Positions 25,618-38,100 of a stretch of 64,000 bases of DNA are shown here, in pieces (the first letter of the stretch is position 1; each line of letters begins with the position of its first letter). Location: contig WBMV01002770.1 of assembly GCA_013396655.1 (NCBI GenBank), positions 976,103-1,040,102 of the forward strand, read 5' to 3'. The stretch is from Campylorhamphus procurvoides (Eukaryota > Chordata > Aves > Passeriformes > Dendrocolaptidae). Both the position numbers and the translations under genes were made by a program. Under the pieces are notes generated by a model. It saw nothing but the letters and a program-made list of their open reading frames with translations. It had not been told where the DNA came from and ran no database searches.

Positions 25618-26757
25618 TGGTCCTGCTAATAAAGTAAGTAAAGCACTTCTTTTCATATTCAAGCTTTCTGAAAACAGCTCCTAATTAATCTACACAGGCT
25701 GCCTTCTAAAAGAGACCAGATAAACAAGACAATACGATGCTACCAGAAACGTTTCTGTTTGAAGAAAGAACAGGCTGTTTGGGTTGCAGCCTGTCTCTCT
25801 TCAATCCCTGGCAAGCACCAAGTTCATTTCAGTGCAGCCCTCCTCGGTTCCTCCCCCAGACTTCCTGCTTGTTACTCTTCACTTACTCCAACCAAATTTA
25901 GGTCCAATGCACTCACACTAATGCAGAAGATTCCCTGTGACTGGAGTGTCCTCACAGCAGCTCTGTGTTCAGCAATACCTTGAGGCAAACGAGTCAAAAC
26001 CGCATCAAAAATATTAGTGAGGCACATCCCGTGTCATGAAGCCTCACTCAGTGGAAGAAGCCTGTGAGAGCACAGTTACACAAGCTCACTGAACAAAGGC
26101 TGTGAGAGTCTCAGGAAACTTTGGGAGAGTGTTGGACAGTGCAGGGCAAAGGGAAAAAATCCTCTGGGCCTTTGGCACATCCTGGTCCTGCAGAGGGATG
26201 TGCTCAGTGTGAAACAACAGAGCTGGATAAGCTTCTCTCCAGTTCAGCCTGGGCTGCAGGAGCATTCCAGAGCTCTTTGAGGAACACTCTCATTTGGGAT
26301 GCACAGCTCCACCAGTGAATCATGGCATCAACTCTGTGCAATGTATGGAGAGAGTATTGCCCCAGGATTTCTTTACCAACTTGAGAAATTACTTTTCTTC
26401 TCCATTCCTGGGAGCAGAACACAATGTATGTGATTGGGAGCATTATTAAATACTTGGCCCTACAATTTTCCTATTTGCTAATAGGAAAATCAAGAAATGC
26501 CTGGCACTTAAAATGCAATCTTCTGCATGAGATGTGTAGAAGAAACTGGTATGGCTACTGAATAAGGCTGCTTATTAAAAAGCCATATGTAAGGGCTGGC
26601 AGGTAGGGCACAGCAGGATTTTCTCTTCTTGGATTATGCCGGGGTCTAAAGAAGGGGTGAGTGTGGAATGACAGCAAAATTACTCCAGTGAAGCCACATC
26701 TACCTTTTGCTAAGCAACCAACAAGAGGAAAAGCACAGGGACCTTAAAGAGTGCATT

Positions 26758-27232
26758 TCATAGAACCACAGAAACACAGAATGCTTTGGGGTGGAAGGGA
26801 CTTTACAGACCATCTCATCCCACCCCTGCCATGGGCAGGGACACGTCCCACCAGCCCAGGGTGCTCCAAGCCCCGTCCAACCTGGCCTTGGACACTGCCA
26901 GGGATCCAGGGGCAGCCCCAGCTTCTCTGGGCACCCTGTGCCAGGGCCTGCCCACCCTCCCAGGCAAGGATTCCTTCCCAATATCCCATCTAGCCCTGCC
27001 CTCTGGCAGTGGGAATCCATTCCCCTTGTCCTGTCCCTTCAGGCCCTGGTCAATAGTCTCTCTCCATATTTCCTGTAGGCTCCCTTCACATCCTGGAATT
27101 GCTCAGGTAACCCTGATCCCTTCTCTTCTCCAGGCTGGACAATCCCAGCCCTCCCACCAGAGCTGCTCCACCTCTCTGACCCTCCCAGTGCCTCCTCAGG
27201 ACTTGCTCTGCATCTTCCCTACCATTCCATCC
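26758..27232 (-). mobile_element. CR1 LINE 3' end
   Basis: It opens with CATAGAACCACAGAAACACA and GGTGGAAGGGACTTTACAG, continues through the full 3' UTR block and extends into the upstream part (CTTCTCTTCTCCAGGCTGGA, AGAGCTGCTCCACC). It closely resembles the 29.5-kb copy, in the same orientation. Confidence 0.95.
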
Positions 27233-29095
27233 TCAAAAAGATTTTGCTGGTGTTGATAAAAGTGTATATTTTGCTTTGAGTCTGCACATATTCAAATGGC
27301 TTTGGGCTCTTCGCCTTAACAAAACTTCCCTGTTGTTCTAAGTGGTTTCCCTGTACACTGTGCAATGTACACAACCACAGAGCAACCCTAATCCAGCAAA
27401 GCTGTTTACAAAACAGCTTTATTCTCTATTCATCCCTGAGAGGGGAAAGTGATATTTAAAATGTAAAGAATGTCTTCAATGTAGCAAATAGATGGAAGAA
27501 AATGTGACACCATGTTATGTAGCAAAGATTCAAAAAACTGTCTTGTGTTTCAAAACCTTAAGACTGTATTCATAAATTTTGTTCTCCTTGAGCAGCCTAC
27601 AGAGAAGTACAGATAAAGCTGAGTGGTTTGTTTTCCACTTACTGGAGGAGCTGATAGAGTTTTAGAAAAATATTATTCTCTTCCCAGGGACTTGAATCTT
27701 GGAGCACTACTCATAAAACTCTAGGCCATGGAGTGCATAAGTCTTGGACAAGTACACCACAGAAAGTGATTAAACCAAAGCAGAAGTTTGTCACCTAAAA
27801 GTATTTGCACACCAACTTCAGAAATTAATGAAATATGCATTAGAAACTCTTTTGGAACTAAAATCTATGCAGGTTACAGGTTCAATCCCTGCATAAAGTC
27901 AGAGCCAGGTATGGCAGCAGTTACACAGCTCTCATTTTGTGCATGAGTGGTGGAAAGCTGTATGATGTTCAAACACTTCTGATTGAGCTCATTTTGATTC
28001 ATTCATTTTAAATTCATCTTGGAGCTTTAAAAGATGAACACTGGAGTGCAGTAGATTTGTTAAAAAGATTAATAAAGTCAATAAAAGTAGTAGAAGATAT
28101 AAATTATTTATTGAAAAAGAACCAGAGTAAAATCATAAAAACTTTTTAAAAAATCCATTTATTTTTTTTTTTTAGTTTTCAAACCTCAAAATATTCATCT
28201 GGTCAAAAAAACCATTTTTTTACAATGCCAGTGCATTGATTTACACCATGATCTTAGTTTAAAAGATTTTAGAGCCACTTTAGTGTTTTTTTCACAAAAG
28301 AGACCTGGAGGGTTGTCTTAAGAATTGCAACAAAGTTTTTTCTTTATTTCATTTGTAGTGTTGATCTGAAGCATCTAAGCCCTTTGACCTCACTGTTTCA
28401 TGAGGGTGCATTTCATCAGTTCCTAAACAACTGCCAGGAAGGTAAAAAACCCCTGGAGTACTGGTTTCTTTAAATAAGATACACTAGAGACACCAGACAA
28501 AAGTAGATGATTTTTGCCTAGTTTTTCTTTCCATGGAATTTTCAGGATCCATTATATTTTGTACATGAAATACACAATTTCTGCCTTTGATGCTAATTCA
28601 GTATAAAGAAATCCACATTACAATACAAGCAGCCTCAAATAATTGATGAGAGGTGTTCATTTACTGACCACCTGGAGAGTTCCAGTTCCCTCTGGGTGAT
28701 TCCTTTGGAGCCTTGAAATTCCACCCAGCCACCCACATGAGCTTTTGGGTCCAGAAGGACTAATTTAATTTAGCGTCTGCCAGAAATAAGAATCCCTACT
28801 GCTGCTAAACAGAGCTGTGGGTAAGTTTTCACGCAGGTTAGAAGAATAAAGTAAGAAGGTTAAGCAGCTGTCCTTAATAATAAGGTATATCTTGTGGCTT
28901 CCTTAATCTGAAATTCATTAGGCAACAGTGAGTTTCTCTTTACACTATCACAGGTTTTCCACAGCTCAGGATCAGGTTTTGTATTTCCCCTGTCAATAGG
29001 TCAGCAAAACTGGGATCCATTATGACTGCCTGTACACAGCTATAGCTATTTTGTACCATTTAGTATTTCCCTTGGTGTCATCCAAGCAAATTTCT

Positions 29096-29115
29096 TATTA
29101 ATTAATTAATTAATT
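29096..29115. repeat. (TTAA)n microsatellite
   Basis: Four to five tandem TTAA/ATTA units; the sequence is self-complementary. Confidence 0.85.
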
Positions 29116-29206
29116 GCTACATTTACTACTTTTAGGGGCTTTTTTGCCTATGGTCATTCCTCACCACCCTGGATTTTGTCCCCACAGTATCTGGAATATC
29201 TTTTCC

Positions 29207-29245
29207 TTTTTTTCTTTTTTTTTTTTTTGGGGGGGGGTGGGTAGG
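29207..29245. repeat. Poly-T tract joined to G-rich run
   Basis: A 22-base T-rich tract (one C interruption) passes directly into nine G residues, then TGGGTAGG. The G part could form a quadruplex and is prone to length error in sequencing. Confidence 0.85.
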
Positions 29246-29545
29246 AGTTGTTCTTTATATTTTTTTTCACACTGTTGTTCTTGTTCCTTAAACTTTTTGG
29301 ATTTCCTTTTACCTCTGTAGATATTGGCTACACAACTTATGCTTCCTAGTCCCATTCCTCAAGGATTCAGACAGGGTCCTTTCCCAGCAACAGCAGCAAC
29401 ACAATGCAAAGCCTTCCCACCAGGATAAGAACCACTGTGTTTCCTTCACTGATCCCCATCTGGCAGCACAATAAGCCTTAAGTTTTCAGTACAAAAAGGT
29501 CTTTAATGCTCCAGTCCCACTTGTAGGAATTCTTCTTACTCTTCT

Positions 29546-29970
29546 TCATAGAATCACAGGGTGATTTGGGTTGGGGGGGACCTTACAGACCATCTCATCC
29601 CACCCCTGCCATGGGCAGGGACACCTCCCACCAGCCCAGGGTGCTCCAAGCCCCGTCCAACCTGGCCTTGGACACTGCCAGGGATCCAGGGGCAGCCACA
29701 GCTTCTCTGGGCACCCTGTGCCAGGGCCTGCCCACCCTCCCAGGGAAGGATTCCTTCCCAATATCCCATCCATCCCTGCCCTCTGGCAGTGGGAATCCAT
29801 TCCCCTTGTCCTGTCCCTCCATCCCTTGTCAATGGTCTCTCCCCATCTTTCCTGTAGGCTCCCTTCACATCCTGGAATTGCTCAGGTAACCCTGACCCCT
29901 TCTCCTCTCCAGGCTGGACAATCCCAACTCTCTCAGCTTTTCCTCCCAGCATTGCTGCTCCAGCCCTCAC
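29546..29970 (-). mobile_element. CR1 LINE 3' end
   Basis: It begins TCATAGAATCACAGGGTGAT, with the 3' tail octamer in reverse complement, and ends near GCATTGCTGCTCCAGCCCTC. It is one of the best-preserved copies in the window and can serve as the reference for the fragmentary ones. Confidence 0.96.
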
Positions 29971-30458
29971 ACTTATGAGAAATGTGATAAGGTTTTAATT
30001 TGCCATTAAAGTGGAACAAAACCAAAGCCCACCAGAATAGAACTCTCAAGACACCAGCAAATAATCATGTCATCCTTGCCTTCGTATCTTTGCTCTACAC
30101 TCACCCTGTTCCCAGTACATATCCATTAAATTGTACCCAAACTTGATTTAAATCACCTTGGATAAGGCAGAATTGTCATGGTGCAAAGGAATGAATACTT
30201 CTTTCCATAAATAACACTCTTAGTCTTCAGTGGATTATTTATCTGTGTAAAGATCACTCATGTAGTCCCCAAAAATTAAAATTAAGAGGCAATTCCCCAC
30301 CTAACCATGAGATCAGAGGGACTGAGGCTGTAGTCAGACACTCTGCCACAGCAGTAGCTCAGATCCTGCTCGCAGTGCCCACTGCAAAGTGCCACTTGCA
30401 TGCCCTGGCTAGACTTTAGTGCCTCTTATCTGCCAGCAGAACTGTGTGTGCAGTCACT

Positions 30459-30556
30459 CCCTAACCCAGTTCTGTCAAAATGATCTTGTTAACTTAAACG
30501 CCTTTAATAGTAAGGTGTTTTTAAAGCCGAATCATTTTGACAGAGCTGGGTTAGGG
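30459..30556. repeat. 98-bp near-perfect hairpin (MITE- or pre-miRNA-like)
   Basis: Arms 30459-30484 and 30531-30556 are inverted copies of 26 nt (starting CCCTAACCCAG) with a single difference. The inner parts also pair (ACGCCTT with AAGGTGT) around a 7-nt loop, TAATAGT, at 30505-30511. On the plus strand the arm difference (T30470/G30545) is a tolerated G-U pair; on the minus strand it is an A-C mismatch. The arms contain TA three bases inside each end, so a small Tc1/mariner-type non-autonomous transposon with TA target duplication is one reading. A microRNA-type precursor is another. It lies in CDH8 intron 1. I do not recognise the family. Confidence 0.85.
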
Positions 30557-31359
30557 CATTGCTCATGCTATTATTCCACCAAGAGCAATTTTAATTTAAG
30601 AGGTTCTTGCCCCCCCCCGGCAGTCCCTGCAACACGCAAGCTACACATTTCAGATAATTCATCTCCATTGCCCTTCCTTCTTCACTGCAGTCCCTGCAGT
30701 TGTGCTGTTTGCAATCAACACTGCAAGACACATCAGTGAAACGGGGGTTAACAAAAAAAAAAAATTCAACAAAACCCTGTTTTAAGAAGTGTTTTCCTTC
30801 AAGTTTCTAACCCAGATCATTGCACAGCTAAAGAACCACAGGACAGCCAGAGGAAGTTTGGGAAACAACAGTGCTGACAAAAAGCATATGAAGTTTGACT
30901 GTATGCTTCAGAGAGCAGTCAGAGAAAGAGCTGAATCAACAGAGCTGAGTGGAGCATAACTTCTGGAGAGGAGGAGAAAACAGGTAATTAGGGACAGGAG
31001 ATTTCAATAAATCTCTGCTGGACCCCCAGTACCCAACCACAGCAATGCAGTGTGGCTCTGATCACTGGTGCTGGAAGATTTTAGGGCTGGAAACCTCTCC
31101 CCCTGGCTCAGCTGCAGCCAGGCAGCATCAGCTGTGCTGTGCAGCCCAGGCTCCATGAGGAGGGGAATCCCTGGGGCCAGGCGTGTCCCAGGCATTGCTG
31201 CAGGTCATCATTACACCCTGTGCTGCACTACATTTCACCACTAACAGTGATTTTAAGGGACTCTTACGTCACCTGGAGTTAGCTGGAACACAGAAAAGCA
31301 TTAAGGCATTATCCACACATCCTTTCCTTTGGCCCAGCACCTGGAATTTCAAGGGAAGG

Positions 31360-31770
31360 GAAATGAGATGGGAAACGCTACGCTATTGCAGGAGGATGTA
31401 TTATATGATGTGCTGGCAGAGGATCCTGCCAATACGAGCGCAAATCTATTGTCCGAGTTTATTTTGATATATGACTCGTGGCAATTTGCTTATGGCTGCT
31501 TGGAAAATCCAAAGCAGACACTTCAAGCATTATTTATTTCAGCAGCACTGGTAACAGACACCACCTCTCTTTCTTTATCCTGCACGCTGAGTAATTCAGC
31601 GAACAAAGATATACCACTTTATTTTTTAAGCTTAGTCATGCACTGCTACTCTTTAGAGTTAAACACTTCTGAACAGTTCTTTAGGTTATTAAGGGAGTTC
31701 CAGAGCTTGTGTCAAATGCTAAGGGACTGTTTTAAGCACAGAGTTAGTCTTTGCATTGGATTTGGCTGAT
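31360..31770. other. CpG-retaining AT-rich block with open frame
   Basis: Several CpGs (AACGCTACGC, AATACGAGCGC, TCCGAG, ACTCGTGG, CAGCGAAC) persist in AT-rich intron DNA, a pattern common in conserved non-coding elements. The plus strand holds a frame that from its first ATG (31368) runs 133 codons to TGA at 31767-31769. No domain is recognisable and the gene is transcribed on the other strand, so coding is unlikely. Confidence 0.35.
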
Positions 31771-33542
31771 GGAATCCCTGCACTTGCACTGAGAAAATAC
31801 AGACATGCAGAAATGCACAGGCAAGTACATAAATGCAACAGTTTCTTCAATCTTTAGACCTTTAATATTTATTGAGGGATTCATTAATCAGTCTAGAAGG
31901 TTATTCTTAGCAAAAACAGGACACTCCTCAGCTTTATGGGTCTGTTTCAGGGGCAGAGAGGAGGGTTTAGCAAAGCTTTCCTAAGATAAATTCCTTAGTT
32001 TCCTTACTCTTGTGCTTTAAGTGGGAAACACCATAAGTGGTGAAGTAGAGATGAGGCTGCTACAGGATACAGGTCATTACACACCTTGACTAATGCTTGG
32101 GGATAAGGAAAAAATGACACATACATCACATTGAAATATATGTCACTTAATCAAAGTCATATATTGTAACAAATTCTCATTCTGTGACTTCTTACCATGA
32201 TCCTTTATCATATCTACAAAGTCTGTCTTATGTGACTACCTAAATATTATTTTCTATGTTTTTGATAAATATTTACTGTCAGGAAACCCCTTTCTAAAAC
32301 AAACCAACCAACCAAACAAACCACAGAAGAGTATCCTGCCCATGTGATGTCATGCTATTTATTAACTTCCATTGGTATCAATAGAGTTTCTTATTGGGGA
32401 TATTTTTGTTACTCTTCGGTAGTAAAATCCATATGGGCCAACTTTAAAGCTGCCAAGACAGACTCTTTGTATAGAGAGCTGAAAGTCTTTCCAGAAGTGC
32501 TCCCTACTTTAGAGAACCAGAATACATTAAAAAAAAACCCTCACCAAGTGAGTTGTTGGAACTTTCAAACTGTTTTTTCTCTTTCTGATTCCTTGCCCTG
32601 TGTAGTGCTCAGGACTTCCAGTCACGGATCCAGCTGTGCTGCCCTTGTTCAGGTACAGGACAAAGAGGCAGCACGTGCCTCTCCAGGGATTCCTCTCCAA
32701 AGAAATGTGTATCTCCAACATTTTAAGGTTGCTTTGGCTTTGGTTGGTTGGTTGGGCTTTTTTCTTTGATTAGTTTGGAGCTTGGTTGGGTTTGGGTTTT
32801 TCTGTAAGTGTGGAATTTTTTTTTTAGTGTATTTTTTTTCCTTTTTCACGACTGCTGACACAAGGGGAACAGGCATTAAAATGACAACACAGCTATTTTA
32901 GCTCTGCCACAGAACAGAAGGTGTTTGAAACTGCCCCTTTCAACTTCTTACACTTAGAAAAGCCAAAAAAAAAGGAAAGGTTTGGGATTTGTAGGAGTCA
33001 GACACTCCACTGCTGCGTGTCAGAAGATCACCTCATGCCATGGTGCTGAGAATCCCATGGTACAGACTCAAAACAAAGACAACCAAAGCAGTCCAGAAAC
33101 ACAAAAATAGGTGCATCAGCATTGCTTCCATCCTGTAGTAAGAGGAAGAAGTGATCTGAAGTAATTTTTATTCTCTACAGTCCACTGATTAAAGCGCTTT
33201 TCCTTGGACTAAAATAGAACTGCGTTGCTTACAGACTTAATAGCTTCACTCATGCCAACCTCATCCCTCACTCCCATGCTCCCTTCAGGAAGGGGCTTAC
33301 ACAATTCCAGTGGGACTCCCAAAGGAGGGAAGAGAAAAAAGGCAAGTTGGGCACACCACCAGGAGAGCTCATAAAAAGGCAAACAGATTGGCCTGCGACT
33401 GAGAATTAGATGTTAACCACGCTCTGCCTAGGGCATTGCTTATCAGGAGAGCTTCAGCAGCTGGGATGCACCTCCCAAAAAACCTTGAAATATTAATGGA
33501 GGACAGAAATATCTTGTTTTGGGAGCTTTTATTTCAGTCTTT

Positions 33543-33557
33543 TATATATATATATAA
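33543..33557. repeat. (TA)n microsatellite
   Basis: Uninterrupted TA units in intron 1. Confidence 0.85.
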
Positions 33558-33835
33558 TAGAACTTTTATTTTCATTGGTTTTCTTTAAAGAATGTTAAGT
33601 GTTCTCTGCAGAATTAAACAAAATGTAATAATTAAGGAAAAACCCCCAAGTTCTCCTGACATATATTTGGACTAGGAATATAAAATTTTGAGTGGACATC
33701 ATGAGTCAGTGAAAGCAAAAGAAACTGTCCAGCCATATGCATGAATGTGTGTGTACATAAAAATCCTTTAAAAAGGAAAAATATGAACATACCTGGACTA
33801 TTTCTATGTACATATACATCCACATGTGTATATGC

Positions 33836-33850
33836 ATATATATATATATA
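33836..33850. repeat. (TA)n microsatellite
   Basis: Uninterrupted TA units preceded by TATGCA; one of four AT runs within 1.6 kb of intron 1. Confidence 0.85.
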
Positions 33851-34039
33851 GGATGACTGCAGCAAACCTACCCAAATCTTTTCTGCTAGACACATGAAAT
33901 TAGAAGTGACTGTCTTTAATTTTGCATCATTGAATTTGATGGCATTTCTACCATCAATTTAATATGAGTTGTTTGGAAAGCATTAGGGTTCTTCAGAGTT
34001 AAACTTAGTTTTTCTTTTGCAGTTGCCAAGTTGAACTTT

Positions 34040-34064
34040 GGGGGGTTCCCCCCCCACCCCCCCC
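34040..34064. repeat. G6-TT-C8-A-C8 tract
   Basis: Six G residues, TT and then two runs of eight C separated by one A. The G and first C runs are self-complementary. The minus strand has long G runs. Confidence 0.9.
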
Positions 34065-34320
34065 ATTTATATATTTTGGTTTTTTTACTCTGACTTTCGA
34101 AAAGTGCACAAAAAAAAATAAAGGCCACAAACTAGAATGCAGAACTCAGTCTAAACTTCAGTGACATTAAGTTTTGATGATCTGTTACTTAAAAGGCAAT
34201 CAGAGCTGTTACATTTAATCCATGAGAGAAATTCACATCTAAAGTGTTGCAAAACTCAATTAGTGAATTGCACTCCCTCTTGAGTGCATACAGTCCATTT
34301 GCATTAGTATTAAGGCTTGG

Positions 34321-34338
34321 ATATAATATATATATATA
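34321..34338. repeat. (AT)n microsatellite
   Basis: AT units with one interruption (ATATAATATATA). Confidence 0.85.
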
Positions 34339-35130
34339 AAGACAAATATCCACTTCTATGTTTGCATTTATATTATATATAAACATAAAACTGTAAAATA
34401 TATGCATGCACATGATTATGATAATCAGTGACTGCAAAGGAAATGGGTTTATCAGAGCTCCTCAAGCGAGGCTGAGCATTTGAGCTTCCCTGGAGAAAGA
34501 CACTTTGGCCAAACACACCCCAAATCAGAAGGTTGAAACTATGAACTAGTGACTGCCAAGAGTGGCTGTTTTCATAATGCTTTGGACTCCCACATCTGCT
34601 GCAAAGACCTCCTCAAAACACCCTGAGAAACCCCTTTCTGAGCTCGTCTATGACTTGGGCCCCGCAGGGTACAGTGGCCACTTCTCATGGAAGGTTTCCC
34701 TTGCCCAGATCTAGCACTGCTAGGCACTGCTAATTTGAAATCCAAGCCAGGGCACTGCTCATTCTCAATTTCAAATGATTTTCACAAGGCACATCATGAT
34801 CAGCACCTTGGAAAATCAATTCTATGAGTGTTATCACTGCAGCTCATGGATGAAGGCTCCTCTCATGACTAAGGCAGGTACAAATCACTCTATTGTCTGC
34901 AGTCAGATGCTCTAAAATCTATTGGTTGGTAACTAAGCTGGTTCAGAAATACTTTTTGCTCTTCTCAGCTTGCATTTACTACTCCAGATACCATCAGCAC
35001 CTGATGTATTTTGGGAACAAAATCTTAGTAATGTAGTTGAAATGCCACTGAGCTGACATTAATTACTTGACTGACAAAATGAGAAACATGCTGAACAGCT
35101 TCTAGAACAAAGAGTAAAATAAATAAGTGC

Positions 35131-35149
35131 ATATATATATATACACACA
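35131..35149. repeat. (AT)n(AC)n microsatellite
   Basis: Six AT units followed by ACACACA. Confidence 0.85.
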
Positions 35150-38100
35150 TTTGAAATCTCAAATTGGACTTTACTTTGTTCTCTCTCTGTCTACTGCTCA
35201 AATAGTTCCGTTCAGAGAGACATGAAATAAGCCACCTTTTCTATGGCAACAACACTAGGAAAAATGTTGAGTTTCCATGATCTAATTTAATTCTATTGAT
35301 GTGATCTTCTGGTAGCAATGATGCTTAAAATGCTCCAAGCTCAAATTGCCTTCACATTTGCCTCCCACTGAAAGAATTTAGGTTTTATTATTTTATGCTC
35401 ATAGTTGAAAGACTCTTATGATACCACTTTAGAGCATAATGTAAGCATACAATTGTCAGTATTAATAGTAGGTCAGGCTTTAATAATATTAAAATGGAAA
35501 AGGAATACTGCTAAGATATATGGTACCTAATAATTATGGGGAATGCTATAAAATACCTGTTTCACTGAGCATCATGAGCAGCTCTTTGTGGCACAGAGCA
35601 CACCCAATCATGACTTAGAAAGACACAGCTCCGAGAACTTACAGTACCTGTTCACATTTCCTTCTCACTCATAAACTCGAAGGTCGGTGTTTATTTCCCT
35701 TTAAGGCCTCTCAAGTTTTGGAAATGAAATTATTTGTAAGTATCAAGAGTCAAGTGGGTGGGGCCCAGGCCCTGATTTTCAGTAAGTGCCTGAAAAAGTC
35801 CCAGCTGAAGTCTGTAGGAACGGTCTTCTGAAATTAAGAGTTAAAAAGAGGAAATCTGCAACTGTGCAAGAGGAGATAAAAAGAAAATAGAGGAAGAACT
35901 TCAAGGAATAACATATCTAAATCTTTGTCTGTGGCTGACTGTGTGTTCTTACTTGGAATGGTTCTGTATCCTGAAGGAGGGAGTACAAGTATCTTTTTCC
36001 AGAGAAGACAATGCACCATATGTTAACAGTGATACAAATAAAGTGTTCGGGGATCAATTAAATTTATTTGATAAAATATTATTGCATTACAAATGATAAA
36101 AAGTGGATTTAAATATGATTGTGGGACTCCTTCCCCTTTACAACTCTGTTTTGGACCTCAGGAGCTGGAGGTGTTGGAAATTACTAAAGTAGATTGAAAA
36201 AGCACTGACTTCATCCAACAAGGTTTCTACTTCACCTCCAAGTGATGAAAACTTCCCTTTTTTAAAATGAAAGGTGTAGAAGGAGTAGCTGTCCTATCCA
36301 GGCATACTTGTTAAAAGCACTTGCATTTGTTAAGCAGGCACACGTAGTGCTATTGATTCTTTAATATTGAAGAAAACGTCCAAAGTTAGTTTCTTGGCCA
36401 GCAGCATGCCCAGTTAACAAATTGCTCACCTGGATAATTTAACCAACTTACATGAAATACTTCGATCCTTGAGGACACTGAGGGCCCTCAGCTTACAAGG
36501 AGACATGGAAATCAAAGTTCTCCATAGCCAAGATGCAAGTTTTGAGAAAAGAAAGAAGTTAATAAATAGCCAAGGAGAAAGCTGGGCTCATTCTGTAAGC
36601 AGCAAGGTGGAACAGTAGGGTTTAATGGATTAAAATATCATGCCATAATCACTTCCCTTCCTAGGGTTCTTCTGTCACAAATATCCATACAATTAGGCTG
36701 GGAGGTGACGCTACCGAGAGCTTTTGGGTTTTGATGTTATCAGGTTTTACGGGTGTGAAATTTGGTAATTTCACAGGTATGCAAAATAACTTCTTGCAGA
36801 TGCTTTATCATTTTATATAAGACAGGAAAAATGTCCACAGGGGCAATTTTTCACTCTTCTGAATTTATTCATTATTTACTTATATTTACTGAGAAGTCTA
36901 TTGTGAGAGCTCTTCTTGTTCACAGCAGCCTAGTACTGAACACAGAGAAGGAACATCACTCATACAAGAGTACTGCATATTTCTCTTTCTCCTTATTGCA
37001 GAGAAACTCTTGAAGAATTTCCAAAAGAGGATGAGCAAAGTTAAGAGGATTCTTTATCTATAGCTTTGGTGGATATCAGCTCCATTCTTTAATTGAAACT
37101 GAAGTGAGCAGCTGTTAGCTTCCCTTCTATAAAGCACTAACGTGGTGGATTTGAAACAATAAACAGTTAAAGCTATTTGGGTTCTTACAATCAGCACCTC
37201 TCAAAAAACATCTGGCTGTGATAACCAGAGCCACAAATGGTGAGCCGTTTATGAGCCCAAGTTGGCTTGTTTAGAGGTGTCAGCCTTTCTAAAAGTTGTA
37301 TGAGTGTTTATTGCTACTTTCAGAGGAGCCAGACTCGTTTGCATGAAACAGAGTGTGTGTGTTTGTGCCTGTCTGGAAGAGAGAAGGGAGGGCACGGAGT
37401 TTGATACCTGTTGGCAACACGAGCAGGTTTGTGCGGCACCGTTATGTGCCAGGTTGGATTGATTCCACCCTATTTAGTCTGGTACTGAACGCAAACTGTT
37501 TGAATTGAGGCAAATTCAAGACATGACTGAACAGCGACGAACCGCAGAGGAATTCCTGCCGCTGTTAAGTAGTGTCACCTTCATGGCGGTAGGCAGAGTC
37601 TAAATAAGGATTTGAATTAATCTCTTTTATATTACCCTCCTGGAAGCTGCCAGAGGCTTTCTGTGCTGAAGCTTTGCCGAGCCGCCCAGGCTCCCCAGCC
37701 AAGCCCGAGCCCGGGTCTGGGTCTGATGCTGCCTAACAGCGATGCTGTCTGGCAGCTCGGCGCTCCCGGTTGGGATGCTGCTACCCAGCAGATATTGTAG
37801 CCGAGCAGAACGCAAGGAGGTGTTACTCCTCTGCCTTCCTCAAAGGCAAGGCGAAGCGTTTAGTGGAACAGCGAGATTCAGGGGGCCACAGACTCGTGCC
37901 TTTCTTCTCCGGGAGCCTTGGCAGGGAGGCAACTGAGGAGGCACTGGAGCTGAGGAGCTTTCTCCCTCTCCCAAGTTTCAGCTGGGTGCATTCTCTGTTT
38001 AGTCAACCAAAGCCAAACAACTTGTGGGACAGGGATGACTCCTGGCTAGTTACGGCTAAAGATTCATTCCCATCTCAGCTTTGAAGAGCAAGAGCAGCAT

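Noticed and set aside
27871..27897. tRNA B-box-like sequence GGTTCAATCCC
   Set aside because: No A-box at the right distance, no acceptor stem, and the local stem encloses a loop of the wrong size.
33031..33051. Possible REST/NRSF (RE1) site, CCATGGTGCTGAG
   Set aside because: Only one half-site matches; the other half lacks the GCTGTCC core.
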